Below are positions 45,142-54,673 of a DNA stretch of 64,000 nucleotides, piece after piece. Within the stretch, counting starts at the first letter, position 1, and each line of letters opens with the position of its first letter. This DNA is from CAZJAH01 sp964544155 (GTDB lineage: Bacteria > Bacteroidota > Ignavibacteria > Kapaibacteriales > UBA2268), in contig CAZJAH010000002.1 in assembly GCA_964544155.1 (NCBI GenBank), forward strand, positions 124,001-188,000, written 5' to 3'. The position numbers were made by a program, and so were the translations under genes. The notes beneath the pieces are model-generated. The model was not told the DNA's origin. It made no database searches and saw nothing but the letters and a program-made list of their open reading frames with translations.

Positions 45142-46029
45142 ATGAAAATTAACTTAGACAAAAATTCTGGTTTCTGTTGGGGCGTAAACCGCACAATAGG
45201 AACAGTGGAACAAATTATTGAAGATAATCCCGGAAGACAGGTATATGTTTTAGGAGAAATAATCCACAACCCCAAAGAACAGGAAAGGCTTCGTCAGCTC
45301 GGCATGAAAGTGCTGACTCATGAAGAGCTGGGCGGATTCAAGGATGATAATGCTATATTAATTATCAGGGCCCACGGTGAACCTCCCGAAACATACAAAA
45401 AAGCAGAAGCTCTGGACGTACGGCTAATTGACGCTACATGCCCGCTGGTCAAAAATTTGCAGGAATCCATCAGAAATTATTATGAAAAAGGGTATCAGAT
45501 AGTCATTTACGGCAAGAAAGACCATCCCGAAGTATTGGGCCTGCGCGGAGTATGTAATGACGACTGCATTGTGGTCAGCACAGTGGATGAATCCATACAT
45601 ATGGTGGATTACAATAAGAAAACCGCGCTTTTTTCGCAGACTACCATGAACGGGATAACCTATGACGCCATAAGAAAAAACATCGAACAGCGCTCTAATG
45701 ATGTGGTACAGACCGGACAGGTTGAAAGGATTTTCGAAACAAAAGATACCATCTGCAAATCAGTTGTTGACAGAGAAAAACACCTGAGAGAATTTGCCGG
45801 CGAAAATGACAGTATTATATTTGTAGCCGGAAAAAATTCTTCAAACGGCAGAAGCCTTTTTAATATGGTGAAATCACTTAATGACAAATCGCACTTTGTA
45901 GAAGATATAACAGAGATTGATCCCAATTGGTTCGATGGAGTAAAAAGCATAGGAGTCAGCGGAGCTACGAGTACACCTAAATGGTACCTGGAAAGGACTA
46001 TAGAAGCCATCGAACGGATGATAAGGTAA
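45142..46029 (+). CDS. ispH: 4-Hydroxy-3-methylbut-2-enyl diphosphate reductase
   Basis: Last enzyme of the non-mevalonate isoprenoid pathway, a [4Fe-4S] reductase giving IPP and DMAPP. The three cluster cysteines are C12 (GFCWGV), C99 (DATCPLV) and C204 (DTICKSV). The substrate-binding residues lie in EIIHNP, RAHGEPP and KKDHPEV (E129), and SGATSTPKW is near the C-terminus. 295 residues, normal for the family. Monocistronic, preceded by about 200 AT-rich bases without a gene. Confidence 0.97.
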   Translation: MKINLDKNSGFCWGVNRTIGTVEQIIEDNPGRQVYVLGEIIHNPKEQERLRQLGMKVLTHEELGGFKDDNAILIIRAHGEPPETYKKAEALDVRLIDATCPLVKNLQESIRNYYEKGYQIVIYGKKDHPEVLGLRGVCNDDCIVVSTVDESIHMVDYNKKTALFSQTTMNGITYDAIRKNIEQRSNDVVQTGQVERIFETKDTICKSVVDREKHLREFAGENDSIIFVAGKNSSNGRSLFNMVKSLNDKSHFVEDITEIDPNWFDGVKSIGVSGATSTPKWYLERTIEAIERMIR

Positions 46030-46058
46030 GTTTCAAAGGCTTTTTGAGTTTAACAACA

Positions 46059-46439
46059 CTATTTACCTGTGGGTAAGATTAGTAATATTACTCCTATAGT
46101 AACCACCACGATACCTGCCCACTGAGTAAGGGTAAGCCTTTCATCGTAGAAAAACCAGCTCGCCAAAGCAAGCAGTATATAGAAAAAAGATCCCGACACA
46201 GCAAAAGCCGGGCCCAGCTTGGCTTTTGTTATAACGAATATCCAAACCAGATAGCCGATCCCCTGCAGGCTGAGAGCAAGCCACAACCAAGGCGTTTGAG
46301 CGATAGTAAATATAAACTGAAAGGTTTCACCGCTGGAGACCTTTTGCAAGGTATTGTTGACAGCTTTCTTAAGTATAAGCTGGCTGGATATGGTATTCAA
46401 TGTAACAAACAATATCATTAAAACTGATATCAGCCTCAT
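46059..46439 (-). CDS. EamA/SMR-like small membrane transporter
   Basis: 126 residues forming four membrane helices, half of an EamA-type transporter and similar in size to SMR and ArnE/F flippase subunits (FVITKAKLGPAFAVSGSFFYILLA and LTLTQWAGIVVVTIGVILL are typical). Third gene of a cassette with a glycosyltransferase 2 and a DUF2304 protein, where such small transporters are suspected to flip a lipid-linked sugar. That role is inferred; it could also export a small molecule. Confidence 0.82.
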   Translation of the reverse strand: MRLISVLMILFVTLNTISSQLILKKAVNNTLQKVSSGETFQFIFTIAQTPWLWLALSLQGIGYLVWIFVITKAKLGPAFAVSGSFFYILLALASWFFYDERLTLTQWAGIVVVTIGVILLILPTGK

Positions 46440-46492
46440 ATATTTGCCCTCATATTTTCGCCCTCACTTTTTTTATCATCAAATACTCAATT

Positions 46493-46528
46493 CATTGCCA
46501 GGCTGCTCATTGCCAGGCTGCAGCCTGG
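46493..46528. repeat. Tandem 15-base repeat with 16-base palindrome
   Basis: CATTGCCAGGCTGC occurs twice with a one-base spacer (46493 and 46508), and the second copy continues into the perfect palindrome CCAGGCTGCAGCCTGG (46513-46528). It lies between the DUF2304 and EamA genes; it may act as an mRNA hairpin or be a dispersed repeat. Confidence 0.6.
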
Positions 46529-46532
46529 TCAT

Positions 46533-46886
46533 TCATTTTTCCAGTTTCTCATTGACAACATCTTTTAAAATTGCGATTTCCTGTGTAAGCCGAGTTACCT
46601 TCACTGAAAGATTAGATATAGTCACTGTCAAAGTGAAAATAATGATCAGGCTGTATAGAAGCCCCAGGAAGAATAGGGCATTAGATGCCAGCTCTATGCC
46701 TGCAAAACCTGCTACCATGAATACGATATCCGGCACCAGCGCCATTAAAATGAAGGCAATTCCGACAATAATCCATACAATCGCGTAGCGCAGCTCAAGA
46801 CTACCTTTACGCACATAATTGAATATGAACCCCGAAAAAAGCAATGCTACCATGATAATAAAAATCTGAAGCTTTTCGTTTAGCAT
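46533..46886 (-). CDS. DUF2304 membrane protein
   Basis: 117-residue protein with three membrane helices and a C-terminal coiled coil (KVTRLTQEIAILKDVVNEKLEK). Family marks of DUF2304 are the GSLELRYAIVWIIVG helix and NALFFLGLLYSLIII. DUF2304 genes commonly sit beside a glycosyltransferase 2, as here, and the protein probably anchors or regulates it. A TATCTTTG element (minus strand, 46939-46946) lies 53 bases upstream with a TTG 21 bases further, a possible internal promoter. Confidence 0.88.
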   Translation of the reverse strand: MLNEKLQIFIIMVALLFSGFIFNYVRKGSLELRYAIVWIIVGIAFILMALVPDIVFMVAGFAGIELASNALFFLGLLYSLIIIFTLTVTISNLSVKVTRLTQEIAILKDVVNEKLEK

Positions 46887-46938
46887 TTCGTTTTCTTTTG
46901 ATTATTTTGTATCCACAAATTTTTTATTCTGTACTTAG

Positions 46939-46946
46939 CAAAGATA
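46939..46946 (-). promoter_or_regulatory. Candidate Bacteroidota -7 element before DUF2304
   Basis: Minus-strand TATCTTTG fits TAnnTTTG, with TTG 21 bases upstream at about the -33 position. It lies between the glycosyltransferase stop and the DUF2304 start. Confidence 0.35.
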
Positions 46947-46947
46947 A

Positions 46948-47640
46948 TTATTTCTTTTTGAATTTATCAATTAGTATGGCAAGAGTAACTTTTATCATAT
47001 AATATGGTATCCGGAAAGCTCTGATGGAGGATATTCCGCCGTTTCTTTCCCTCATTTGAACAGGGACTTCTTTTATTCTGAATTTCTTTCTTTTCAGGAA
47101 AACAATGGATTCCGGCTCAGGATAATCCGCGGGGTAGTACTTTGTGAAAGCCTTTATTACTGCTCTATTGCAGGCCCGGAATCCGGAAGTGGGATCGCTG
47201 ATACTCTGCCCGGTAATAAACCTGATCAGTCCGCGGAAATAACCGATGCCTATCCTTCTGAAAAAACTTGATTGAAAGCCATTATTTTCTATAAAGCGTG
47301 ATCCTATGACCATATCCGCCTCGCCATTTTCAATGGGCTCGATAAGTTTTTTAATAAACTCCGGGGAGTGCTGGCCGTCGCCGTCCACCTGCACCGCGGC
47401 ATCATATCCTTTTGAGTAAGCATAATGGTATCCTGTCTGGACTGCTCCTCCGATACCGAGGTTCATGGGCAGATCGAGCACTTTGGCGCCCTTATGCCGG
47501 GCTTTAACAGCTGTGTCATCTTCAGAACCGTCATTGACCACAAGCGTATCGTAGATATTCCCGTTACGGCCAATATCCACAAGCAGGCGGGTTATATTCG
47601 TACTTTCATTGTACGCGGGTATTATCAGAAGTACCTTCAA
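46948..47640 (-). CDS. Family 2 glycosyltransferase (DPM/ArnC-like)
   Basis: 230-residue GT-A glycosyltransferase of the polyprenyl-phosphate sugar transferase kind: LLIIPAYNESTNI, VVNDGSEDDT, the D-x-D type VQVDGDGQHSPEF, and GQSISDPTSGFRACNR. It has no C-terminal membrane pair; the neighbouring DUF2304 protein may supply the anchor. The start is TTG (47640): a stop lies two codons upstream, so no ATG is available. Likely product is a polyprenyl-phosphate sugar used for surface glycan decoration. Confidence 0.9.
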   Translation of the reverse strand: MKVLLIIPAYNESTNITRLLVDIGRNGNIYDTLVVNDGSEDDTAVKARHKGAKVLDLPMNLGIGGAVQTGYHYAYSKGYDAAVQVDGDGQHSPEFIKKLIEPIENGEADMVIGSRFIENNGFQSSFFRRIGIGYFRGLIRFITGQSISDPTSGFRACNRAVIKAFTKYYPADYPEPESIVFLKRKKFRIKEVPVQMRERNGGISSIRAFRIPYYMIKVTLAILIDKFKKK

Positions 47641-47832
47641 TACTTAATCCCGGTAATTATATTTTTAATAAACAATTTAATGAAAAAAATCTTAATTAAT
47701 CTAACATAACCATTTATTCATAAAAATATTTTTGTAATTTTACGTAATGGAATTATCATTAAGTATAAATTTTTGAATCATTATCAGTTAAGCCACGCTA
47801 AATATTTTATTTAATTTAATTTAAATTATTAA

Positions 47833-49884
47833 ATGCGCAAGAAGAATAATCAAAAAAATATAAATCAAAGCAAGAAGTTCATCGGAGGATCATCTTTTAT
47901 TAGTGGCAGTACATTCAAGTTCATTGCCATAGCGCTAATCTCTTTGGCGGTTATTATTTCATACTCTAACAGCCTCAACGCTTCTTTCCAGTTCGATGAT
48001 TACCTGAATTTCGTTGAGCATAGCAAAGGGATAACACCCGAGTGGTTTTCGCAACCGTCCAACTGGCTGAACTACATGGAACGCCCTGTGAGCGCTTTTA
48101 CACTTGCCATGCAGTGGGAGGCCCACGGCGAAGATGTCACCGGCTATCATATAGTGAATATTGCCATACATATTGCAGTATCGGTACTGGTATTCTTTTT
48201 CGCGCTGTTTATTCTGCGAAATGCCGATACAGGGCATCTTAGGGATAAGATCACTCTCGCAGCCTTATTTGCCGCTCTAATTTATGCTCTGCACCCCTTG
48301 CAGACTCAGGCAGTGACTTATATTGTGCAAAGGCATGCCTCCATGGCGGCAATGTTCTATATCATGAGCATTATTTTTTACGTACTCGGCAGAAAAAACC
48401 ATTTACAAAATGGAATGAATTCGAGGAACATTATATTTTATTTCGGGGCTTTGCTGACTTTTTTGCTGGCATTTTTTTCCAAGCAGAACGCGCTTACGGC
48501 TCCCGCGGCATGGCTGCTGGTGGAATTCTATTTTATCCGCGGCCCGAAAGGCAAAAGGGATATCAGGTTCTTGCTTATTTCGTTAATAGCACTGGCCGCC
48601 CTTTTTGTTTTAGCACTTGCTCTGACCGGCCTGCCTAGAGAAACTGAGGAAATAAGCCGCGGGCAGTACCTCCTTACTCAGTTCTACGTCATTGTGGAAT
48701 ACTTCAAACTAATGATATTTCCCGTCGGGCAAAATATTGACCACGATATTGCTCTCGCGGAAAGCTTTTTTAATTTAAGGGAATTTCTAAGCTTTCTCTT
48801 TGTGGCGGCGACGGTAGCGCTTGGCGTCTGGCTTTACAAAAGGGACAAGATTATTTCATTCTCAATATTTTGGTTTTATTTGACCTTATTAGTAGAATCC
48901 AGTGTTATACCTATACAAGACGTTATGTTCGAACACCGGCTGTACCTGCCGATATTCGGTTTCGCACTTAGCCTGAGCTATGGCGTCTTCAGGCTGTCCG
49001 GCAGAAGAAGCTCAGCAGTCGCGGCAGCACTGCTTTTAATTCTTAGCATAACTTACGGGGCAATGTCATACGCCAGAAATGAAATATGGCAGACTAAATA
49101 CACCCTCTGGTCGGACGCTTACGCTAAAGCTCCCGATAAGCCAAGAGTAATATATAATCTGGCAAATGAATATAAGGATACGGGCCAAACTGAAAAAGCG
49201 GTAAGTCTTTACGAAAAAGCCGTAAGGCTTGATCCATCTTTTAAAATGCCCTATACCAATCTTTCAACAATATATAATCAGAAAGGTGAATACAAAAAGA
49301 CAATAGCCCTTCTAAAGCCGCTGGAAAATTCTCTGCCAAAGCACTATAAAGCATTCAACAACCTGGGGCTGGCGTATCATGCGGCAGAAGATTATGAAAA
49401 CGCGGAAAAATTCCTGCTTAAGGCTCTTAGCATTAAGCCGGATTTCGCCGAGTCATATGCTAATTTAGGCTTAATCTACTCAAAACTTGGTGAATACGAT
49501 AAAGCTATTGCAAATTATAACAAAGCCGCTGAACTGGCGCCCTCTTTAAGCGGTAAGATATATATAAATATGGGCGGTATTTATAATCAGTCGGGGCAGT
49601 TCGAAAAAGCAGTCGAAATATACAGCAAAGCCGTTGAGTTAGAGCCTGATTTACCGGGCGCTTTTTATAATCTGGCAATTGCGCTTGAAAATACCGGCAG
49701 GACCCAAAGAGCTATTGAAAATCTGGAGCAGGCAATTAAAATTGACCCGAATATGGCTATTGCTTATAAACGGCTAAGCCATATTCATCAAAAAATTGGC
49801 AATGAATCAAAATCTAAAGAATTTGCCGCAAAAGCACTGCGGGCGGGTAAGATCAAAAACAACTATTCCATTAGTTCTAATTAA
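47833..49884 (+). CDS. TMTC-like membrane protein with TPR tail, copy 1
   Basis: 683-residue protein: about ten membrane helices in residues 28-425 and a tail of about seven TPR units (430-670; NLANEYKDTGQTEKAVSLYE, LGLIYSKLGEYDKAI). The first periplasmic loop carries SFQFDD (D55, D56), the acidic pair of GT-C-fold transferases, and LHPLQTQAVTYIVQRHASMAA follows helix 3, as in TMTC-type O-mannosyltransferases and bacterial relatives. A role in transferring a sugar from a lipid carrier to surface proteins is inferred. The next gene is a paralog 15 bases away. Confidence 0.83.
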   Translation: MRKKNNQKNINQSKKFIGGSSFISGSTFKFIAIALISLAVIISYSNSLNASFQFDDYLNFVEHSKGITPEWFSQPSNWLNYMERPVSAFTLAMQWEAHGEDVTGYHIVNIAIHIAVSVLVFFFALFILRNADTGHLRDKITLAALFAALIYALHPLQTQAVTYIVQRHASMAAMFYIMSIIFYVLGRKNHLQNGMNSRNIIFYFGALLTFLLAFFSKQNALTAPAAWLLVEFYFIRGPKGKRDIRFLLISLIALAALFVLALALTGLPRETEEISRGQYLLTQFYVIVEYFKLMIFPVGQNIDHDIALAESFFNLREFLSFLFVAATVALGVWLYKRDKIISFSIFWFYLTLLVESSVIPIQDVMFEHRLYLPIFGFALSLSYGVFRLSGRRSSAVAAALLLILSITYGAMSYARNEIWQTKYTLWSDAYAKAPDKPRVIYNLANEYKDTGQTEKAVSLYEKAVRLDPSFKMPYTNLSTIYNQKGEYKKTIALLKPLENSLPKHYKAFNNLGLAYHAAEDYENAEKFLLKALSIKPDFAESYANLGLIYSKLGEYDKAIANYNKAAELAPSLSGKIYINMGGIYNQSGQFEKAVEIYSKAVELEPDLPGAFYNLAIALENTGRTQRAIENLEQAIKIDPNMAIAYKRLSHIHQKIGNESKSKEFAAKALRAGKIKNNYSISSN

Positions 49885-49898
49885 TTGCGGATTATGCC

Positions 49899-52055
49899 AT
49901 GGGTAGAAGAAATCCTAAAAAGAACAAAAGCGTAAAGCAGTTGCAATCATTAAAAAGAAGCGACGGGCTCTATACAAAGTTTATCTTTCCGGCCGCGTTC
50001 CTTATACTTACGCTGTCTGTGTTATTGGCATATTCTAACAGCTATGACGCTTCCTTTCAGTTTGATGATGAGCCTAACCTGCTCGAAGCCCCCGAATACC
50101 AGAACTATGATATTTATACAAAAAGCGATATCTGGTTTGATATCCTAGAAAGGCCGGTTTCGCATATCACACTTACCTGGAACTGGGTTAATCATGGTAT
50201 GGATGTAGTTCCATATCATATTTTCAATGTGATTATTCATCTGCTGAATGTGTGGCTGGTATTTTTATTCCTGCTTTATATTTTATCATTTAAAAGCGCC
50301 GCAAATAATCATATCAGGGATAATCGGCACTATATTGCATTTGCCGTAGCTTTAATATTCGCGCTGCATCCTCTTCAAACGCAGACAGTGACTTACATAG
50401 TCCAGAGGATGACATCCATGGCCGCCTTTTTTTACATTCTATCACTATTTGCCTATGTGGCGGGCAGGCAAAATCACATTAAAGAAAAGCTGAACGGCAG
50501 GACTATACTGTTATACATTGCAGCGCTGCTGGCGTTTTTATTTGCTCTCAAATCGAAGCAGAGCGCTATTTCCCTGCCGCTCATGTGGATTGTTATGGAG
50601 TTTTTCTTAATAAGGAATAAAAAAGGCCGCTTAAATAAAAAACTGATCTACGGAGCGCTGGCCTTATTCGGATTTACTATGGTTATCGGGCTTGCGGCAG
50701 ACATTATCCCGCGGGAAACACAGGATTACACACGTATGGAGTATTTCACTACCCAGTTTGGAGTGATAATGACATACTTAGGTCTTTTACTTATCCCGGC
50801 AAGCCAGAATCTGGACTATGATTTTCAGATAGTGAACAACTTATTCGAACCTGTTTTTCTTTTGGGACTGCTTATCAATCTTGCCGTAATAGCTTTTGCT
50901 GTATGGATTTACAAGAAAGACAAGATCATTTCATTTGGGATAGCCTTTTTCTATGTGGCCCTATCTGTTGAATCATCCATTATGCCGATAAAAGATGTTA
51001 TTTTTGAGCATAGGCTTTATATGCCAATGATAGGTTTCTTCCTTAGCCTTAGTGCCGGATTATGGTATTTGGCAGGCAAAAAGTCACCTTATCCCGCGCT
51101 TGGAGTAGTAGCGGTACTGGCCATAGCTTACGGATTCGCGGCTCACGCGCGTAATGAGGTCTGGCAGACAGAGTACAGGCTCTGGGAAGATACATACGAG
51201 AAATCACCTAATAAAGCACGGCCCGTATTTAATTTTGGAAATGAAAACAAGGAAACAGGAAATATCCGGGAAGCTGAGAAACTCTACCTTAGAGCTTTGG
51301 AGATCGATCCTGAACACGACGATGCCATGATAAACCTCGGCGGCATATACAACAGCTCGAACCGTTCACCACAGGCGATTCCCATGCTTGAAAAGGCGGC
51401 TTCAATCAAAAACAACAAAAAAGCCTATAACGCCCTCGGGATTGCTTACAGGAATGTTAAAGAATATGAGAAAGCTGAGCAGGCTCTGCTCACGGCTATA
51501 AAGATCGATCCCGCTTATTACCAGGCAATGACTAACCTCGGAACAGTTTATACTTCGACAAATGAATTCGATAAGGCCATAGATATTTTATCCCGTGCCA
51601 TTAATTTAAAACCTGATTTCGAGATAGCTTACATAGCTCTCGGCTCAGCTTATAATTCCGCCGGGAATTTTAAAAAAGGCGCCGAATATTTGAGCCGGTC
51701 TTTGAGCATGGATCCCGATAATCTGCCCGCAATTGCAAATCTGGCCAATGCTTATAACGGTATGGGCAAGCACCAGGAGGCTATCGAAACTTATCAAAGA
51801 GGGATAAAGCTGAATCCCAATGCTTCTATACTTTACGCGAATATGGGAACCGCCTATTCTCGGATAAATAATTTTGACAAGGCTCTTGAAAGCTACAACA
51901 AAGCAATAAAACTCAATCCACGGCTTCATTTTGTTTATAAAAAAATGTCCGATATACTTATTGCGGCGGGTAAGCAGGATGAAGCGGCCAGGATCATCCA
52001 TAGAGGCGCTAATAACGGCGACCCTTATTCAAAAAGCATGCTCGCCGGCGGATAA
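49899..52055 (+). CDS. TMTC-like membrane protein with TPR tail, copy 2
   Basis: 718-residue tandem paralog of the preceding protein with the same architecture: SFQFDD (D56, D57), LHPLQTQTVTYIVQRMTSMAA, about ten helices, and eight TPR units (about 440-710; LGTVYTSTNEFDKAIDILS, MGTAYSRINNFDKALESY). Length differs mainly in the TPR tail and loops, so the two may recognise different acceptors. Both genes form a two-gene transcript, with the MscS channel 27 bases downstream. Confidence 0.83.
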   Translation: MGRRNPKKNKSVKQLQSLKRSDGLYTKFIFPAAFLILTLSVLLAYSNSYDASFQFDDEPNLLEAPEYQNYDIYTKSDIWFDILERPVSHITLTWNWVNHGMDVVPYHIFNVIIHLLNVWLVFLFLLYILSFKSAANNHIRDNRHYIAFAVALIFALHPLQTQTVTYIVQRMTSMAAFFYILSLFAYVAGRQNHIKEKLNGRTILLYIAALLAFLFALKSKQSAISLPLMWIVMEFFLIRNKKGRLNKKLIYGALALFGFTMVIGLAADIIPRETQDYTRMEYFTTQFGVIMTYLGLLLIPASQNLDYDFQIVNNLFEPVFLLGLLINLAVIAFAVWIYKKDKIISFGIAFFYVALSVESSIMPIKDVIFEHRLYMPMIGFFLSLSAGLWYLAGKKSPYPALGVVAVLAIAYGFAAHARNEVWQTEYRLWEDTYEKSPNKARPVFNFGNENKETGNIREAEKLYLRALEIDPEHDDAMINLGGIYNSSNRSPQAIPMLEKAASIKNNKKAYNALGIAYRNVKEYEKAEQALLTAIKIDPAYYQAMTNLGTVYTSTNEFDKAIDILSRAINLKPDFEIAYIALGSAYNSAGNFKKGAEYLSRSLSMDPDNLPAIANLANAYNGMGKHQEAIETYQRGIKLNPNASILYANMGTAYSRINNFDKALESYNKAIKLNPRLHFVYKKMSDILIAAGKQDEAARIIHRGANNGDPYSKSMLAGG

Positions 52056-52082
52056 TACAGTTATCTTAATTATTTAAATGTG

Positions 52083-53144
52083 ATGGAACAATTAATAGAA
52101 AATCTGAATATTACCTCCAACAGATACCTTAACGCCCTGATTATATTCGGAGCGTTTGTACTTACTGCTATTGTGCTGAATCTTTTTCTCAAAGCAGTGA
52201 TCATAAAATTATTCAAGATCAAAGTACTTGATATCCCTATCGTTATCAGAAAGCTTCGAATGCCGATATTTTACATTTTTCTGCTCCTGGGTGTTATTTT
52301 CGGCAGCAAGTTGTTAGAATTCGAGCCTAAAAACAGAGATATTTTTGAGAATATTTTACTGACGGTGATCACCCTTATCAGCATGGTAGCGACTATCAAG
52401 GTAAGCAATGTCATTATTCAGAACGCTGTTATTTCCAGACAGGATAATACCGGGCTGGGCAAGGATATAATTCCTCTGGCAGCAAATTTCAGCAAGATTA
52501 TAGTGGTAATTGGCGCGGCGGCTTTGGGAATAGCCATATGGGGCCTTGACCTTACTCCCCTGCTGGCCTCGGCAGGTGTTGCCTCTGTAATTATTGCTTT
52601 TGCCGCGAAGGATACATTCGCGAATTTCTTCGGCGGGATAAGCGTTTTCATGGATAAGCCTTATCAGCTTGGTGATTATATCAATCTGGAATCCGGCGAA
52701 AGAGGCGAGGTTGTCGCTATAGGAATGCGAAGTACAAGAATAAAAACAAGGGACGATATCATTATTAGCATGCCTAATTCCATTATTTCAAATCAAAAAA
52801 TCATTAATGAAAGCGCGCCTGTAACAAAGTACCGAATGCGGATCCCTGTTGGAGTGGCTTACGGCAGCGATATTGATCTTGTTGAGGAAGTACTGTTAAG
52901 CGCGGCACTGGAAAACCCCAGAGTAGCCACAGAACCTGATCCGCGGGTCAGGTTCAGGGAATTTGGTAATTCCAGCCTGAACTTTGAGCTGCTTTGCTGG
53001 GGAGAAATACCTGCCCAGCGAGGCATTACGTCACACGAGCTCAACAAATCTATATACAGGAAATTCGAAGAAAACAATATCAAAATACCTTTCCCTCAAA
53101 GGGATGTGCATTTTTATGACCACAGCAAAGATGATGAAGGATGA
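52083..53144 (+). CDS. MscS-family mechanosensitive channel
   Basis: 353-residue channel of the small-conductance mechanosensitive family. N-terminal helices (about 17-35, 60-80, 95-115) precede the pore helix LTPLLASAGVASVIIAFAAKD and the FGGISVFMDKPYQLGDYI segment; the beta domain has GERGEVVAIGMRSTRIKTRD and PNS. ATG at 52083 is preferred; GTG directly before it is also in frame. Probably read together with the two TMTC-like genes. Confidence 0.94.
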   Translation: MEQLIENLNITSNRYLNALIIFGAFVLTAIVLNLFLKAVIIKLFKIKVLDIPIVIRKLRMPIFYIFLLLGVIFGSKLLEFEPKNRDIFENILLTVITLISMVATIKVSNVIIQNAVISRQDNTGLGKDIIPLAANFSKIIVVIGAAALGIAIWGLDLTPLLASAGVASVIIAFAAKDTFANFFGGISVFMDKPYQLGDYINLESGERGEVVAIGMRSTRIKTRDDIIISMPNSIISNQKIINESAPVTKYRMRIPVGVAYGSDIDLVEEVLLSAALENPRVATEPDPRVRFREFGNSSLNFELLCWGEIPAQRGITSHELNKSIYRKFEENNIKIPFPQRDVHFYDHSKDDEG

Positions 53145-53303
53145 TCTGTATTTATGAAATCTGATAATCCAATAGCATAAATATATAAAATGTTGTTTTT
53201 TCTTTAAATGTAAAACTCACCCGCGGAAGTTCACAACCTCACTGAGCTGAGATATATGCGCTATAAGCTCTTAATAATACCGGAAAATTATTAATCTGAT
53301 AAA

Positions 53304-53855
53304 TTACTCTTTAATAACCCTGCCGGGATTTTTCCTGATGAAATCTTCCCATGACCTGCCGTTAGAATTGATAGTTCCGGCTTTCACTGTATGGCAGACC
53401 GCGACGGCCAGCGCGTCGGTGGCATCGTAAAATTTATGCTTTTCATCAATACTCAAGAGCTTTCTGATCATGTACTGGACCTGTTCCTTGGCGGCATTAC
53501 CCCTGCCGGTGACTGATTTTTTAACTTCCCTGGGGGAATACTCGCATACGGCCACCCCTTTCATCAAAGCAGCCAGCATTGCCGCGGAACGGGCATGTGA
53601 TAGTTTGGTAAGAGACTGGGGATTTTTGGAATAAAAGGTTGTTTCAAAAACAGAAATATCAGGGTTTGTCCTTTCTATTACCCCGGTGAGCCTGATAAAT
53701 ATTTCTTTGAGCCTGCCCGGCAGGTCTTCGGATTTCATTTTCGCCTTAACCACGCCGTATTCCACCAGAGTATATCGCCCATTTTCATAATCAAGGACGC
53801 CATAGCCGCAAACTATCGATCCGGGATCAATTCCCAGTACTCTTACTTTTTCCAT
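53304..53855 (-). CDS. ruvC: Holliday junction resolvase RuvC
   Basis: Endonuclease that cleaves Holliday junctions. The 183-residue chain has the catalytic acidic residues in LGIDPGSIVCGYG (D10), ISVFETTFY (Glu), and YDATDALAVAVCH (two Asp), plus the SPREVKKSVTGRGNAAKEQV loop. Length is a little above the E. coli protein. It follows a terminator after the YebC-family gene, so it is probably transcribed alone or by read-through. Confidence 0.96.
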   Translation of the reverse strand: MEKVRVLGIDPGSIVCGYGVLDYENGRYTLVEYGVVKAKMKSEDLPGRLKEIFIRLTGVIERTNPDISVFETTFYSKNPQSLTKLSHARSAAMLAALMKGVAVCEYSPREVKKSVTGRGNAAKEQVQYMIRKLLSIDEKHKFYDATDALAVAVCHTVKAGTINSNGRSWEDFIRKNPGRVIKE

Positions 53856-53871
53856 GGATCAAATATAAAAA

Positions 53872-53902
53872 AATACTCCCAATAATCATTAGCGGGAGTA
53901 TT
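53872..53902 (-). terminator. Rho-independent terminator after the YebC-family gene
   Basis: AATACTCCC pairs with GGGAGTATT around a 13-base loop; on the minus strand a run of T follows. It lies between the YebC-family gene and ruvC. Confidence 0.85.
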
Positions 53903-53923
53903 ATTCATGCTAATAAGGTTATT

Positions 53924-54673
53924 TTAATCTAACTGATCCATCAGTGATTCCTCTATATCTGCGTTAGAAAAGAGGTTCTGAACGTCATCATGATCTTCAA
54001 ACGTATCGATGAATTTCAAGATCTTCTTAGCGTCGTCCGAAGTGCTGATCTTAACCATGTTTTGCGGTATGTATTCCAGCCTGGCTTCCTCCACCGCGAA
54101 ACCTTTCTCTTCGAAATACCTGTTAACCTGCGCGAAGTTTTCCATCGGGCAGACAACTCTTGAAGTATCTTCATCGTATTCGAGGTCTTCTGCTCCTGAT
54201 TCCAGAACGTGTTCCAGCAGTTCGTCTTCTGATTTCCCGTCTGTTTTGATGATGATAACGCCCATACGGTCGAAGTTCCACGCAACAGAGTTGGTTTCGC
54301 CCATGTTTCCACCGAGCTTACTAAACATGGAACGAATCTCTGCAACAGTACGGTTTTTGTTATCAGTAACTGCTTCCAGGATTACTGCTACTCCGTTGGG
54401 AGCGTATCCTTCGTAAGTGACTTCTTCATAATTAACTCCTTCAATTTCACCCGTACCTTTTTTAATAGCTCTGGTAATATTATCCGAAGGCATATTTACT
54501 GCCCTGGCATTAGTTACCGCGAGCCTGAGCCTCGGGTTTGTATCGGGATCGCCCCCACCCTGGCGGGCGGAAATGGTTATTTCTTTGGCAAGCCGGGTGA
54601 ATATCTTTCCGCGCTTGGCGTCCTGCCTGCCTTTTCGGTGCTTTATGTTCGCCCATTTACTGTGACCGGCCAT
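53924..54673 (-). CDS. YebC/PmpR-family protein
   Basis: 249-residue member of the YebC/TACO1 family, implicated in transcription regulation and in helping ribosomes at proline runs. MAGHSKWANIKHRKGRQDAK at the N-terminus, PSDNITRAIKKGTGE and YEGYAPNGVAVILEAVTDN are diagnostic. A YebC gene upstream of ruvC is a common bacterial arrangement. Length is normal. Confidence 0.95.
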   Translation of the reverse strand: MAGHSKWANIKHRKGRQDAKRGKIFTRLAKEITISARQGGGDPDTNPRLRLAVTNARAVNMPSDNITRAIKKGTGEIEGVNYEEVTYEGYAPNGVAVILEAVTDNKNRTVAEIRSMFSKLGGNMGETNSVAWNFDRMGVIIIKTDGKSEDELLEHVLESGAEDLEYDEDTSRVVCPMENFAQVNRYFEEKGFAVEEARLEYIPQNMVKISTSDDAKKILKFIDTFEDHDDVQNLFSNADIEESLMDQLD

